Shown piece by piece: positions 23,954-32,912 of a DNA stretch of 64,000 nt; the first letter of the stretch is position 1, and the number at the start of each line of letters is the position of its first letter. Made by a program: the position numbers and the translations under genes. Under the pieces are notes generated by a model. It had not been told where the DNA came from, made no database searches, and saw only the letters and a list, made by a program, of their open reading frames with translations. Source of the DNA: Tunicatimonas sp964551335 (lineage in GTDB: Bacteria > Bacteroidota > Bacteroidia > Cytophagales > Cyclobacteriaceae); the NCBI GenBank assembly GCA_964551335.1, contig CAZKCO010000009.1:1-64000 (forward strand), written 5' to 3'.

Positions 23954-25513
23954 TTGAGCAATGAATTAGTAATCAATTCAACTCAAGAAGGATGTCGTAT
24001 AGCACTTTTACGAGATAAAAGCCTTGTAGAATTTCATCAGGAAGTTGATACTAACAAATTCACCGTTGGTGACATCTATCTGGGGACGGTTCGTAAAGTA
24101 GTACCTGGCCTAAATGCCGCCTTTATTGACGTTGGGTACGAAAAAGACGCTTTTTTGCATTACCTCGACTTGGGTCCTCAAATCCGGACTCTGAATAAGC
24201 ATATAAAGGGGGTAATGGCTAAGAAGAGCAACGGGCAGCCCATCGGAAAAATTGATCCAGAGCCTGATATCAATAAACTAGGCAAGATCAATCAAGTACT
24301 TAATCGGAATCAATCCGTACTGGTACAAATTGTCAAGGAACCTATCTCAACCAAAGGGCCGCGATTGTCCTGTGAGTTGTCTCTCGCCGGAAGGTATCTT
24401 ATCTTGGTACCCTTCTCGAGCGTAGTCAATATATCTAAAAAAATAACTGATAAGACGGAGAGAAAGCGGTTGAGCCGCCTAGTGTCTTCTATTAAGCCGG
24501 AAGGTTTCGGAGTCATTATCCGCACGGTTGCGTCAGGAAAAGACGTAGCAGAGCTAGATCGTGATCTCCGTAATCTGGTAAAGTCTTGGCAGGATGGCAT
24601 GATAAAGCTGCAAAATGCCAAGCCTCGCGATAAAATCATCGGAGAAATGGGAAGAGCATCGGCACTACTGCGCGATGTGCTGAATGAATCGTTTGATAGC
24701 ATCGTTACCGACGATGATAGCATCTTCTCTGAAGTAAAATCATACATTCGGAAAATTGCTCCCAACAAGGAAAAAATTGTAAAGCACTACCATGGAAAGA
24801 TCAAGCTTTTTGAGAACTATGGTATTGAAAAGCAGCTTAAATCTCTATTCGGGCAGTCGGTAAGTGTACCCGGTGGTGGTTACCTGATTATTGAGCATAC
24901 CGAGGCATTGCACGTCATTGACGTCAATAGTGGTAATAAATCAAATTCGGAGAAAGATCAAGAAACCACCGCGTTGAACGTGAATTTGCAAGCGGTAAGT
25001 GAAATTGCCCGCCAACTACGGCTACGCGATATGGGCGGTATTATTGTGGTCGACTTCATCGATATGCGTAACTCCGACAATAAAAAAGCGGTGTACCAGA
25101 AGATGAGGGAGGTAATGAAAACTGACCGCGCCAAGCACACCATTTTGCCTCTTACCAAGTTTGGGTTGATGCAGATTACCCGGCAACGGGTACGACCGGA
25201 GCTGAATATTGTAACTAAAGAAATTTGTCCGAGCTGCGGAGGTACCGGAAAAATTACCCCTTCTATTCTGGTAGCCGATCAAATTGAACGAGATATTGAT
25301 TATCTGTTAAGTAAGCAGAATGAGAAAGCCTTAACGCTGGCGTTACATCCTTATTTAGAAGCCTACTTTACCAAGGGGTTCGTCTCCAAGCGAATGGACT
25401 GGTTTTTTAAATATAAAAAGTGGATTCGTTTGGAGGTAGATTCTTCGCTAGGAATGATGGACTACCATTTTTACAACCGAAACGGAGAGCAAATTGAATT
25501 ACCCAAAGCCTGA
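23954..25513 (+). CDS. rng: Ribonuclease E/G (TTG start)
   Basis: A 519-residue endoribonuclease of the RNase G type that processes rRNA and starts mRNA decay. The family N-terminus (SNELVINSTQEGCRIALL) requires the TTG at 23954 as start. Order of domains: S1 RNA-binding domain with inserts (about 35-135), RNase H-like/5'-sensor region, DNase I-like catalytic part with VIDVNSG and VVDFIDMR acidic residues, and the zinc-link CPSCGGTG. No long disordered RNase E tail is present. The stop codon lies inside the stem of the following terminator. Confidence 0.94.
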   Translation: MSNELVINSTQEGCRIALLRDKSLVEFHQEVDTNKFTVGDIYLGTVRKVVPGLNAAFIDVGYEKDAFLHYLDLGPQIRTLNKHIKGVMAKKSNGQPIGKIDPEPDINKLGKINQVLNRNQSVLVQIVKEPISTKGPRLSCELSLAGRYLILVPFSSVVNISKKITDKTERKRLSRLVSSIKPEGFGVIIRTVASGKDVAELDRDLRNLVKSWQDGMIKLQNAKPRDKIIGEMGRASALLRDVLNESFDSIVTDDDSIFSEVKSYIRKIAPNKEKIVKHYHGKIKLFENYGIEKQLKSLFGQSVSVPGGGYLIIEHTEALHVIDVNSGNKSNSEKDQETTALNVNLQAVSEIARQLRLRDMGGIIVVDFIDMRNSDNKKAVYQKMREVMKTDRAKHTILPLTKFGLMQITRQRVRPELNIVTKEICPSCGGTGKITPSILVADQIERDIDYLLSKQNEKALTLALHPYLEAYFTKGFVSKRMDWFFKYKKWIRLEVDSSLGMMDYHFYNRNGEQIELPKA

Positions 25514-25531
25514 TTAATTTCAGGCTTTTTT
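25505..25531 (+). terminator. Terminator overlapping the rng stop codon
   Basis: A 9-bp stem (25505-25513 with 25520-25528), a 6-base loop and a six-T run (25526-25531). The TGA stop of rng is the 3' end of the left arm, so ribosomes finishing rng would cover the hairpin. Confidence 0.85.
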
Positions 25532-25574
25532 GTTTTCAGAGAAGATAGACCGCCCTGAGAAATTTGAGGATGAA

Positions 25575-25607
25575 TTGATAACGGGTGTAAATTTTTAGTA
25601 AATTTTG
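25575..25607 (+). promoter_or_regulatory. Promoter and possible operator of the GntR gene
   Basis: TTG at 25575-25577, a 21-base spacer and TAAATTTTG at 25599-25607 form a promoter-like element ending 23 bases before the ATG. A 9-base direct repeat GTAAATTTT (25587-25595 and 25598-25606) with an 11-base period, about one helical turn, overlaps the -7 box and may be a regulator site. Confidence 0.45.
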
Positions 25608-25630
25608 CTCGGAAACTACAACAACCCACT

Positions 25631-26653
25631 ATGGAGCTACCTGATGAATCGATAATCCGTGATGACTCTAAAGTTCCGAAGTACCAGCAGGTAATCAATC
25701 TGATTAAGTCAGATATTGAACAGGGTATTTTCAAGCGAGGAGAACGAATTCCTTCTATTAACGAAACCAGCGAGGATTTCTACCTTTCGCGGGATACGGT
25801 GGAGAAAGCTTACAATAAACTTCGGGAAGAAGGGGTACTGGTGTCGGTGCCCGGAAAGGGTTATTACGTTAATTGTGACGCTCCTACTGGTCAACTGCGG
25901 GTGCTATTAGCCATTAACAAAATCAGTGCTCACAAGAAAAAGGTAGTTAATGCCTTTGTGGAGGCCTTAGGTGAGCAGGCAGTGGTGGAAACGTTTGTGC
26001 ATCATTACAGCACCGAAAAGTTGGAGCGAATTATCAACGAAAACCTGGGTAAGTTTAACCACTACGCCATCATTCCTTGCTTTAAAGACTTTTCGGAGAA
26101 AACTCAGGCTATTATTGAAAAGATTCCGCGGGATAAGCTGCTGCTTATTGATAAGAATATTGATAGCTTAGACGGAAAGTATCGGGCAGTTTGTGAGAAT
26201 TTTGAGCAGGATACCTATCAAGCACTGGCCTCAGCTCAGGACGTAATCAATAAATACGAAAAATTATATTTCATTTTTCCGGACGGGAACCAGTACCGCC
26301 CCGAATTAATTACCAGTTTCAAGCGATTCTGCGTCGATTATCATTTCGATTACTGCATTACCAATGTGTTTGATCCGGCCGGCGTACGAGCGAAGGATTT
26401 ATATCTGGTAATTGAGGACGATGACCTGGTAGATATAATTAAACACTGTAAAAACCATCAGTTAAAGATTGGGCAGGAGGTAGGCATACTGTCTTACAAC
26501 GACACTCCTTTAAAGGAGGTGCTGCACGATGGCATTGCAGTAATCTCTACCGACTTTGAAAAAATGGGACAGACTGCCGCTCAGCTTATCCTGAAAAAGC
26601 GCTTTGAGAAGGTTCATAATCCCTTTTACCTCATTCGCCGTTCCTCCCTCTGA
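25631..26653 (+). CDS. GntR-family transcriptional regulator with periplasmic-binding-like sensor domain
   Basis: A 340-residue cytoplasmic regulator. Residues about 15-82 are a GntR winged helix-turn-helix (QVINLIKSDIEQGIFKRGER; SRDTVEKAYNKLREEG). Residues about 90-330 resemble a LacI/periplasmic-binding-protein fold rather than the usual FadR or UTRA domain; this combination is frequent in Bacteroidota regulators of sugar utilisation. The ligand is probably a sugar or derivative. It faces the phosphoesterase-sulfatase-glycosidase block, with which it converges, and may control it and/or itself. Confidence 0.88.
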   Translation: MELPDESIIRDDSKVPKYQQVINLIKSDIEQGIFKRGERIPSINETSEDFYLSRDTVEKAYNKLREEGVLVSVPGKGYYVNCDAPTGQLRVLLAINKISAHKKKVVNAFVEALGEQAVVETFVHHYSTEKLERIINENLGKFNHYAIIPCFKDFSEKTQAIIEKIPRDKLLLIDKNIDSLDGKYRAVCENFEQDTYQALASAQDVINKYEKLYFIFPDGNQYRPELITSFKRFCVDYHFDYCITNVFDPAGVRAKDLYLVIEDDDLVDIIKHCKNHQLKIGQEVGILSYNDTPLKEVLHDGIAVISTDFEKMGQTAAQLILKKRFEKVHNPFYLIRRSSL

Positions 26654-26671
26654 GCAGGGTTTTACTGCTAG

Positions 26672-28870
26672 CTAGCTGCGCTGCGGAGGTACGTAGCGTT
26701 CCTCTACATTGATGTGTTCACCGGCAATGTGGTCAATTCCTTTGCGCCAGATATTTTGGGGGGCTATTTCCGCTATCGTTTCAACGGTACTACTTTCAGC
26801 TAGATGAAAGTTGGTGAAGTAAACTCCCATTCGCTGCTCGGGCTTTTCGTTGGCCGTCCAGATACCCAGATTTATTACTAACCTGTCCAGATTGAGAGAA
26901 GCAAAGCTGTTTTCCTGGGTTTTTTCGTGGTTTTGGGCAATATCCAGTTGTCCATTGTTAGCTTCAGAAGTGATCGGCAAATTGAAAAAGCTAGTGGGCG
27001 GCGGACTTATTCCGCGGTGGTTATCGCGTAAGTTGCCGTAAGCCTTACCAATAGCGTACACCTGATTTAGCTTTTTCAGATCTCGCTCAAACCCCTCTAC
27101 CCAAACAAAAGCTCCTACCCATTCTTCAGGATTAGAATTTTCGCTATCTAACTGATACTGAAAGGATAAAACCGGCTGCTGATTCGAACTTAGTGAAATA
27201 GCCTGACATAGCCGATTGATGGTTTGCGGTAGGCGGTCTTGCCCTGGCACCCGGTAGCCCCGACTAGCGGAGAATAAGTATAAAGCCGATTGATTTTGCC
27301 AGGGTCGTGCTTCGCAAATATTAGAAGGATTTTCATCTTCCTGGTAGACATAACGGCGGTGCCAGTTTTTCAACCCTCCAGCAAAGTCACCGTTTTGAAT
27401 TTCATCACTGACTTCCAATTCCCATTTGTGCTTTAACCAAAGCGGGTATTCTTGCGGCGAAAACTCGCGGAAGCTAGCCGGGTAGTCATAAATCTCATCG
27501 GTTACGGTGTGGAAGGCCACCTCCGCTTCGTCATCGTCTATATTGGCTACGGCAATGCCCTGCACCGGTCCACCGGTAATATCTTCTTCGCCAAAACCTC
27601 GGGGCCGAAAGCCGGCGGCCGGAAGATTAATCAGATTCATTCCGCGGTAGGTAACGGCGGTTTTTAGTGAGGCAATCAGTGGAATATGCACGTGGCCACT
27701 GAGTACATATTTCACATTACCGTATTTAGCCAAGACATCTAAAAGAGTACGTTTCACCTCTACCGATTCCACGTAGCTCACCAGCGGATCAATCCCGATA
27801 GGATGCACCGGGATATGCTGTAAGAAAAAAGTAGGCAGATCTTGGTGCCCCTCCAGATCCCGCTCCAGCCAATCGAAGTAATGGGGATGGGTTTCCCAGA
27901 AATTCTTTCGTAAGGGGTCAGGCCAGACAATAAAGTGCCACTTTCCCAGATTGAAGGAATAGAGCAGTTTATCCATCCCGTTGATTTTCTTCTGGGCCTC
28001 CAGATAATTGCTAAATCCCGAGAAATCGTAATTAGCCCCAAAAGTAAGCTGGTACTTGGTTTCGTGGTTACCAACCCCGTACAGCCAGGGAACATCAGCC
28101 TGCTGGAAGTAGGTATGCATCTGCTCAAAATTGGTTTCCTGACCCTGGCTATCTACAATATCACCCAGCACCAGGCAGAAAGCCGGATTTTCCAGCAGGG
28201 AAACTAAGGACACGCTATTCTCCACAAACGCATTATGAATTTTCATCCGGGTGATGCTACCGTTGGTCATATCCTGAGCATCTCCGCCCTGAGGATCGGC
28301 CATCACCGCAAACTGAAACTTAGTACTATCGGGAGGCACATTGAAGAAAGACTGATCAACTGTACCAATCTCTTGGGAGCCCAGCAAACCTACTGATACC
28401 TCCAGCGCATCGGTCGTATATTCCAACCCTCGCTGGACAAAAAGTTCGGTGAGGGAGAGGGTGGTCTTCTTATCAATCTGAATACTTAGCTCCGGGGTTT
28501 GATTGTCGGGAGTGATCCAGCATACGATAGTGTACGGATAAGCCGTTAAACCCGGCATCTGCCAGGAAAGTCGGTTCGACTTCAGTTCCCACTGCGCTAC
28601 CTCCATGAAGTACGACTTAGCCCGGCGAATTTCCCCGTTCTTCACCTGCACCCTGGCCGAAATACCCTTGGATACCAACTGCTTACACCGTACTCCAATT
28701 CGGATGAGATAATCGCCATCTTCATTCTGAAAAGACTCTAAAGTGGGATACAGTTCGTCGACCAGATTTGGACCTAATCGGAAGTCGTTCGGATTGTTGG
28801 TTACCAGTAGTGATGAACCAAGTCCAAGTTGCTGAAGGAAAGTTCGGCGTGAGCTATTTTTTCTGATCAT
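26672..28870 (-). CDS. Tat-exported calcineurin-like metallophosphoesterase
   Basis: A 732-residue exported protein. The N-terminus has a twin-arginine motif (SSRRTFLQQLGLGSSLL). An N-terminal beta domain (to about residue 165) precedes the phosphoesterase core, whose metal-ligand motifs are MADPQGGD, LVLGDIVDS, GVGNHE, FFLQHIPVHP and LSGHVHIP. The first motif is D-P-Q in place of D-x-H, as in the CPPED1-like/Bacteroidota calcineurin-like group. A large C-terminal beta-rich domain follows (about 480-720). It shares strand and context with a sulfatase and a glycosidase, so removal of phosphate from a glycan or phosphoester scavenging is inferred. Phosphodiesterase versus monoesterase cannot be told. 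Confidence 0.85.
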   Translation of the reverse strand: MIRKNSSRRTFLQQLGLGSSLLVTNNPNDFRLGPNLVDELYPTLESFQNEDGDYLIRIGVRCKQLVSKGISARVQVKNGEIRRAKSYFMEVAQWELKSNRLSWQMPGLTAYPYTIVCWITPDNQTPELSIQIDKKTTLSLTELFVQRGLEYTTDALEVSVGLLGSQEIGTVDQSFFNVPPDSTKFQFAVMADPQGGDAQDMTNGSITRMKIHNAFVENSVSLVSLLENPAFCLVLGDIVDSQGQETNFEQMHTYFQQADVPWLYGVGNHETKYQLTFGANYDFSGFSNYLEAQKKINGMDKLLYSFNLGKWHFIVWPDPLRKNFWETHPHYFDWLERDLEGHQDLPTFFLQHIPVHPIGIDPLVSYVESVEVKRTLLDVLAKYGNVKYVLSGHVHIPLIASLKTAVTYRGMNLINLPAAGFRPRGFGEEDITGGPVQGIAVANIDDDEAEVAFHTVTDEIYDYPASFREFSPQEYPLWLKHKWELEVSDEIQNGDFAGGLKNWHRRYVYQEDENPSNICEARPWQNQSALYLFSASRGYRVPGQDRLPQTINRLCQAISLSSNQQPVLSFQYQLDSENSNPEEWVGAFVWVEGFERDLKKLNQVYAIGKAYGNLRDNHRGISPPPTSFFNLPITSEANNGQLDIAQNHEKTQENSFASLNLDRLVINLGIWTANEKPEQRMGVYFTNFHLAESSTVETIAEIAPQNIWRKGIDHIAGEHINVEERYVPPQRS

Positions 28871-28922
28871 ACCCTAAATATAACCGTAAGTCGATTGGTT
28901 TCGAAAAGTTAGTAGTACAAAG

Positions 28923-30461
28923 TCAGACTAAGCTATTCTCAAACTGATCCCTTTCGTCTACCGGTCGCAAATGCCTGGTTTCGTAGCCGGGGTGATAATA
29001 AGGATAATCATCCCAGGGGGAAGCGCCCGACATTCGGGGATCGTTGGTATTCCGGAGGTAATCAAACAGTTCGGTTTTTAACGAATCTTTCAATCCGGTT
29101 AGTGCCGGTTGGTCCGCCAGGTTATTAAGCTCAAAGGGATCTTCACTGAGGTTATACAATTCTTCGGAAGGGCGCTTACCGAATGACAGCTCGAACAGCG
29201 GGGCAATAGTTGGTTCATCATGCTGAGCAATCATAAATTCGCGGGTGGGGCCGGAATCAATATCGCCGTAAATGCCCTGGTGGGGCGAGTCAAAGTCAGG
29301 GTCTCCGCCCGGCCAGCGGTCCGGTTCAAAGTTATGGATATATAGCCAATCACCCTTCTGGATAGTTCGGATAGGATAGGGTAGACCACCGGGCCGGCAG
29401 TAGGTATGTCGTTCCAGGGCGGTGAAAACCCGGTTTCGATTAGAGTCAACCTGCCCACTTTTCTCTGACAGCAAAACGTTCATAAAGCTAGTACCCGTCA
29501 TCTCTTCTGGCGCATCAATCCCGGCAGCTTCCAGCAGAGTAGGGGCAAAATCAGTAAAGCTAATGAAGTCGGATACCCGACGACCGGGTTGAATTTTGTT
29601 TCCCCAGCAAATGGCTAGCGGCATATGGGTTCCGTAGTTGTAGCAGGTTGTTTTGGCGTGCGGGAAGGGCATTCCGTTATCGGCGGTCACCAGAATGATA
29701 GTATTATCCAGTACACCGGCTTCCTCCAACAAGCTTATCATTCGCCCTAAATGGCGATCAAACCACTCTATTTCATAGTAATAGTCGGCCAGGTCGCCCC
29801 GCACCACCTCATTATCCGGCAAAAAACCAGGCACCTCTATCTGGGAAAGGTCTTTACCGTTTTCCGCTCCAATCCCTTGCTTATAAGCCCGGTGCGGCTC
29901 AACACCACCGAACCAAAAGAAAAAGGGCTGATCCGGGTTTCGCTGCTCTAAGAACTGGGCAAAGTTCGCGGCGTAGTCATTGGATGAAATGCCGTCCGGA
30001 GAAGAGGTTTTTATATCATTATGCTGTTTCCCAATGGGCTGTTGCCAGTACGATTCTTTAGTCTGGTTAGCGGGGCCGTAACCCTTACCGGTCAGGGCCG
30101 TTTGGTATCCGTTTTGCCGTAACAGTTCGGTGAAAACCGAAAACTTGTTGGGTAGCCCCCCAAACAGCAGTCCGCCTTCTTCCAGGCGGTAAATTTCCTG
30201 TCCGGTAAGTATAGCGGCGCGGGAAGGGGCACAGGAAGATGCGGCACAGTAAGCATTAGCGAAAAGAATTCCGGCTTCGGCTACCCGGTCGAAGTTCGGG
30301 GTGGAAATCTGACTGGTGCCTGCAATAGAAGTATGTATCCAAGATTGATCATCCGAAATGCAAAACAGAATATTTGGCTTTTTACTTTCCTCATCGGGCT
30401 GGCACCCGAGTAATATCAGACCTAATAGAGTGGTAAAGCTAAAAGCGACTAATTGTCTCAT
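28923..30461 (-). CDS. Lipoprotein sulfatase
   Basis: A 512-residue type I sulfatase attached as a lipoprotein (lipobox LLGC20). The formylglycine precursor cysteine is C77 in the consensus C77-A-P-S-R81-A-A-ILTG. The N-terminal metal-binding aspartates are in FCISDDQSW and a second metal/active-site segment is VTADNGMPFPHAK. The protein resembles the heparan/N-sulfoglucosamine sulfohydrolase-like S1 branch, but the exact substrate cannot be assigned. A formylglycine-generating or anaerobic maturase must act in trans; none is in the window. It lies between the phosphoesterase and the DUF4038 enzyme on the same strand. Confidence 0.9.
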   Translation of the reverse strand: MRQLVAFSFTTLLGLILLGCQPDEESKKPNILFCISDDQSWIHTSIAGTSQISTPNFDRVAEAGILFANAYCAASSCAPSRAAILTGQEIYRLEEGGLLFGGLPNKFSVFTELLRQNGYQTALTGKGYGPANQTKESYWQQPIGKQHNDIKTSSPDGISSNDYAANFAQFLEQRNPDQPFFFWFGGVEPHRAYKQGIGAENGKDLSQIEVPGFLPDNEVVRGDLADYYYEIEWFDRHLGRMISLLEEAGVLDNTIILVTADNGMPFPHAKTTCYNYGTHMPLAICWGNKIQPGRRVSDFISFTDFAPTLLEAAGIDAPEEMTGTSFMNVLLSEKSGQVDSNRNRVFTALERHTYCRPGGLPYPIRTIQKGDWLYIHNFEPDRWPGGDPDFDSPHQGIYGDIDSGPTREFMIAQHDEPTIAPLFELSFGKRPSEELYNLSEDPFELNNLADQPALTGLKDSLKTELFDYLRNTNDPRMSGASPWDDYPYYHPGYETRHLRPVDERDQFENSLV

Positions 30462-30486
30462 TTAGATTATTGGTTAAGCGAGTTAA

Positions 30487-31959
30487 TCATTTTACTTCCA
30501 GTACTAGCACCCAATCGTTTCCATCTTCGGATTTGCCGGGTGGGTCGAAGTATACATCGGGCGAGCCCGCTCCGGAAGGAATATCTGTTTGAAAAGATAC
30601 TTTATTATTACTTTCTCTTCCTTCGTGCTGCCACTGCCCGGAACGAGGGTTGTACCAGTAGGCATCCGCTTGTCCCTCAGCTAATCGGCTCATCACCACC
30701 CGGATGAGGGAGCCGCGGGTAGAATAGACGAAAGCCCAGTCACCCGTTTCGGAGCAGGTAGCAATCCGTAAATCTGGCGACAGCCCATCGTCCCGCCCGG
30801 TAGTACCCGCCGATACCAGCATTGGATCAGGCATCCGAGTTTGAATAGGTTTGGACTCGATTAAAGTTCGCAAATGCCTCAGATTGGCGGAGCCGGAAGC
30901 ATTTAGCACTTCGGTGAGTAAAACACCTGCATTTCCGTCAAAGTCCTCCATTCGCCACAGATTTTTATGGCCGTAGGTAAAACCAATCCCTCCGGCAAAC
31001 ACCGACCAGTAAGCTTGGTATCGCTGCTTCCAACCTGAGTCTACTTTTGAGTCATCGGCTTGGTCCATACCCGTCCAGCGTTTGTATAGCGCATGCTCGT
31101 TTTCGTACCAGCCCTCGGCGTTGAAGGTAGGCTTGGTGGGAGTACGGTTCCAGTCGGCCAGGGTAAGTGGCACAATAAAGCTAGAAACGGCGTGGCTCTG
31201 AATCATATTAAAATCCATCCAGGGTTCGTCATGAAATTCTTCCGAAGAAGATACAAAGGAGATGGGGTGGATAGTATATAAATGATTATTCTCGTTAGTA
31301 GCTCTGATGCCGTCAATGACTTTCACCAAGCGAGTGCGATGGCTTTCGGTAAGCGGACGCTGGTTGTTGGGAAACATCACACTTACTGGTTTATGGTATT
31401 CTCCCGCACCTACCCAAATAATGTGAGGTTGATCTTGATAGCGCTTGCCCAGCATTTGGCCAAATTCGTAATTGTGCTGGTCGGGGTCGGTAAAGTGCTG
31501 ACGGGTAGATTTTTTTTCCTGCCAGCCCGGATCGTTAGCATCGGAGCCCCACCAGACGAACATCGCCAGATACAAGCCCTGCTCCTTCGCCTGATTTACG
31601 ATGTAATCTATATGTTGCCAGTAGGCTTCGTTGGGTTTTACCTCATCCCAGGGACGCTTTCCGTCCAGGAAGGGTAACTCACCGGCGTAGTTTGGCCTGC
31701 CCATATTATTAGTAGTAAACTGAATGACAGTAAACTGCTTCTCCTTACGGTCTTGCAGGTAGCGGTCTACGTCGGCAGGAGCGAGGCGAGGAAGCATCCA
31801 GGCGGTGCAGCCCAGCCAAAAGAAGCCGGTGCCGTCTTGGTGTTCCAGAAAGTGCCCATTTTCTGAAGCCTGTAAGGCGCCGTGAATTTCCCAGGGTTGG
31901 GTATACCCTGGCAGGGGAAAGAGCAGTATAAGTAAAATAAATTTAGCAGGGATGTGCAT
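30487..31959 (-). CDS. DUF4038-family (GH140-like) glycoside hydrolase
   Basis: A 490-residue exported enzyme. The ATG at 31959 starts a clean signal peptide (MHIPAKFILLILLFPLPGYTQ would exceed it by one residue). The core is a TIM-barrel DUF4038 domain (GTGFFWLGCTAWMLPRL; QFTVIQFTTN), with candidate catalytic acids in HIIWVGAGEYHK and TFNAEGWYEN. The C-terminal ~100 residues match the collagen-binding-domain-like beta-sandwich common in this family. Characterised relatives (GH140) are apiosidases acting on rhamnogalacturonan II, but other members have other specificities. It is first in the leftward block and diverges from the ECF sigma gene. Confidence 0.87.
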   Translation of the reverse strand: MHIPAKFILLILLFPLPGYTQPWEIHGALQASENGHFLEHQDGTGFFWLGCTAWMLPRLAPADVDRYLQDRKEKQFTVIQFTTNNMGRPNYAGELPFLDGKRPWDEVKPNEAYWQHIDYIVNQAKEQGLYLAMFVWWGSDANDPGWQEKKSTRQHFTDPDQHNYEFGQMLGKRYQDQPHIIWVGAGEYHKPVSVMFPNNQRPLTESHRTRLVKVIDGIRATNENNHLYTIHPISFVSSSEEFHDEPWMDFNMIQSHAVSSFIVPLTLADWNRTPTKPTFNAEGWYENEHALYKRWTGMDQADDSKVDSGWKQRYQAYWSVFAGGIGFTYGHKNLWRMEDFDGNAGVLLTEVLNASGSANLRHLRTLIESKPIQTRMPDPMLVSAGTTGRDDGLSPDLRIATCSETGDWAFVYSTRGSLIRVVMSRLAEGQADAYWYNPRSGQWQHEGRESNNKVSFQTDIPSGAGSPDVYFDPPGKSEDGNDWVLVLEVK

Positions 31960-32140
31960 GGTATCACTACTTAATATTGATTGTAAAAGTTTTAGCTCAC
32001 CTAGGCTACCAGTTGAAGCTCTCAATTAAGGAGTGGCCAGTTATCAGACTCTAAGAAATAAATATTTTGCTATATTACAGAATTGAGTTTGCTATTAACT
32101 ATCTTATAGTATTCACTTTACTTTATTAACAACCTACTAG

Positions 32141-32764
32141 TTGCAGAGCAGATTTCTCCACACTGACGATACTAAAACCTGGAATGCATTCAGGCAGGGC
32201 AACCAGGCAGCTTTTGCGTATATCTATCAGGCGTATTTTCAACCATTGTACAATTACGGACGTAAGTTCAGCTCCGACGATGCCCTAATCGGTGATACTC
32301 TGCAGCAGCTATTTACCGAACTATGGCAGCGCCGTAAGCGACTGGGTGCTACCGATCAGATTAGAAACTACCTGTACAAATCATTCCGCCGGGCTCTGCT
32401 GAGAAACCTTGCCAAACAAGTAAGAACGGAGTCTTCTAATACCTCTCCTTTTAACATCTGTCTGTCTCACGAAGCCCACTTAATCCAGCAGCAGCATAAC
32501 CGGGATCAGATAAACAGCCTGCAGCGAGCAATTACTCAGCTGACGAAGAAGCAACGGGAAGTTGTTTATTTAAAATTCTACGATGGGTTAACGTACGCTG
32601 AAATTAGCGAAGTAATGGGAATTGCGCCTGCGCAGGCCTACGACTTCATGTATAAAGCACTAAAGTCTTTACGAAAGAACTTGAAAGACTCTGATGGCTA
32701 CAATGAATTGACATCTACCGCCCTGCTACTGTTTTTTGTTTGCAATATGCACCTTTTTCTATAG
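32141..32764 (+). CDS. ECF sigma factor, FecI-like (TTG start)
   Basis: A 207-residue RNA polymerase sigma-70 factor of the extracytoplasmic-function class. Sigma region 2 covers about 18-90 (NQAAFAYIYQAYFQPLYNYG; DTLQQLFTELWQRR) and region 4 about 125-180 (LTKKQREVVYLKFYDGLTYAEISEVMG). No suitable ATG exists near the N-terminus, so the TTG at 32141 is the best start. It is followed by fecR and an STN-containing SusC, the classical cell-surface-signalling order of polysaccharide-utilisation loci in this phylum. Confidence 0.9.
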   Translation: MQSRFLHTDDTKTWNAFRQGNQAAFAYIYQAYFQPLYNYGRKFSSDDALIGDTLQQLFTELWQRRKRLGATDQIRNYLYKSFRRALLRNLAKQVRTESSNTSPFNICLSHEAHLIQQQHNRDQINSLQRAITQLTKKQREVVYLKFYDGLTYAEISEVMGIAPAQAYDFMYKALKSLRKNLKDSDGYNELTSTALLLFFVCNMHLFL

Positions 32765-32912
32765 AAACATTTCAACCGTATGCTGCTATTGCAAAGATTT
32801 TAACAAGATTGGCGGCTAATTACACTTCATTTTATAAAAATTAAAAAATTTTTTGACTTACCCGACGAGATAAGATAGTTAGCCTCCTTACTACTAGTAG
32901 AACCTTTCTACT

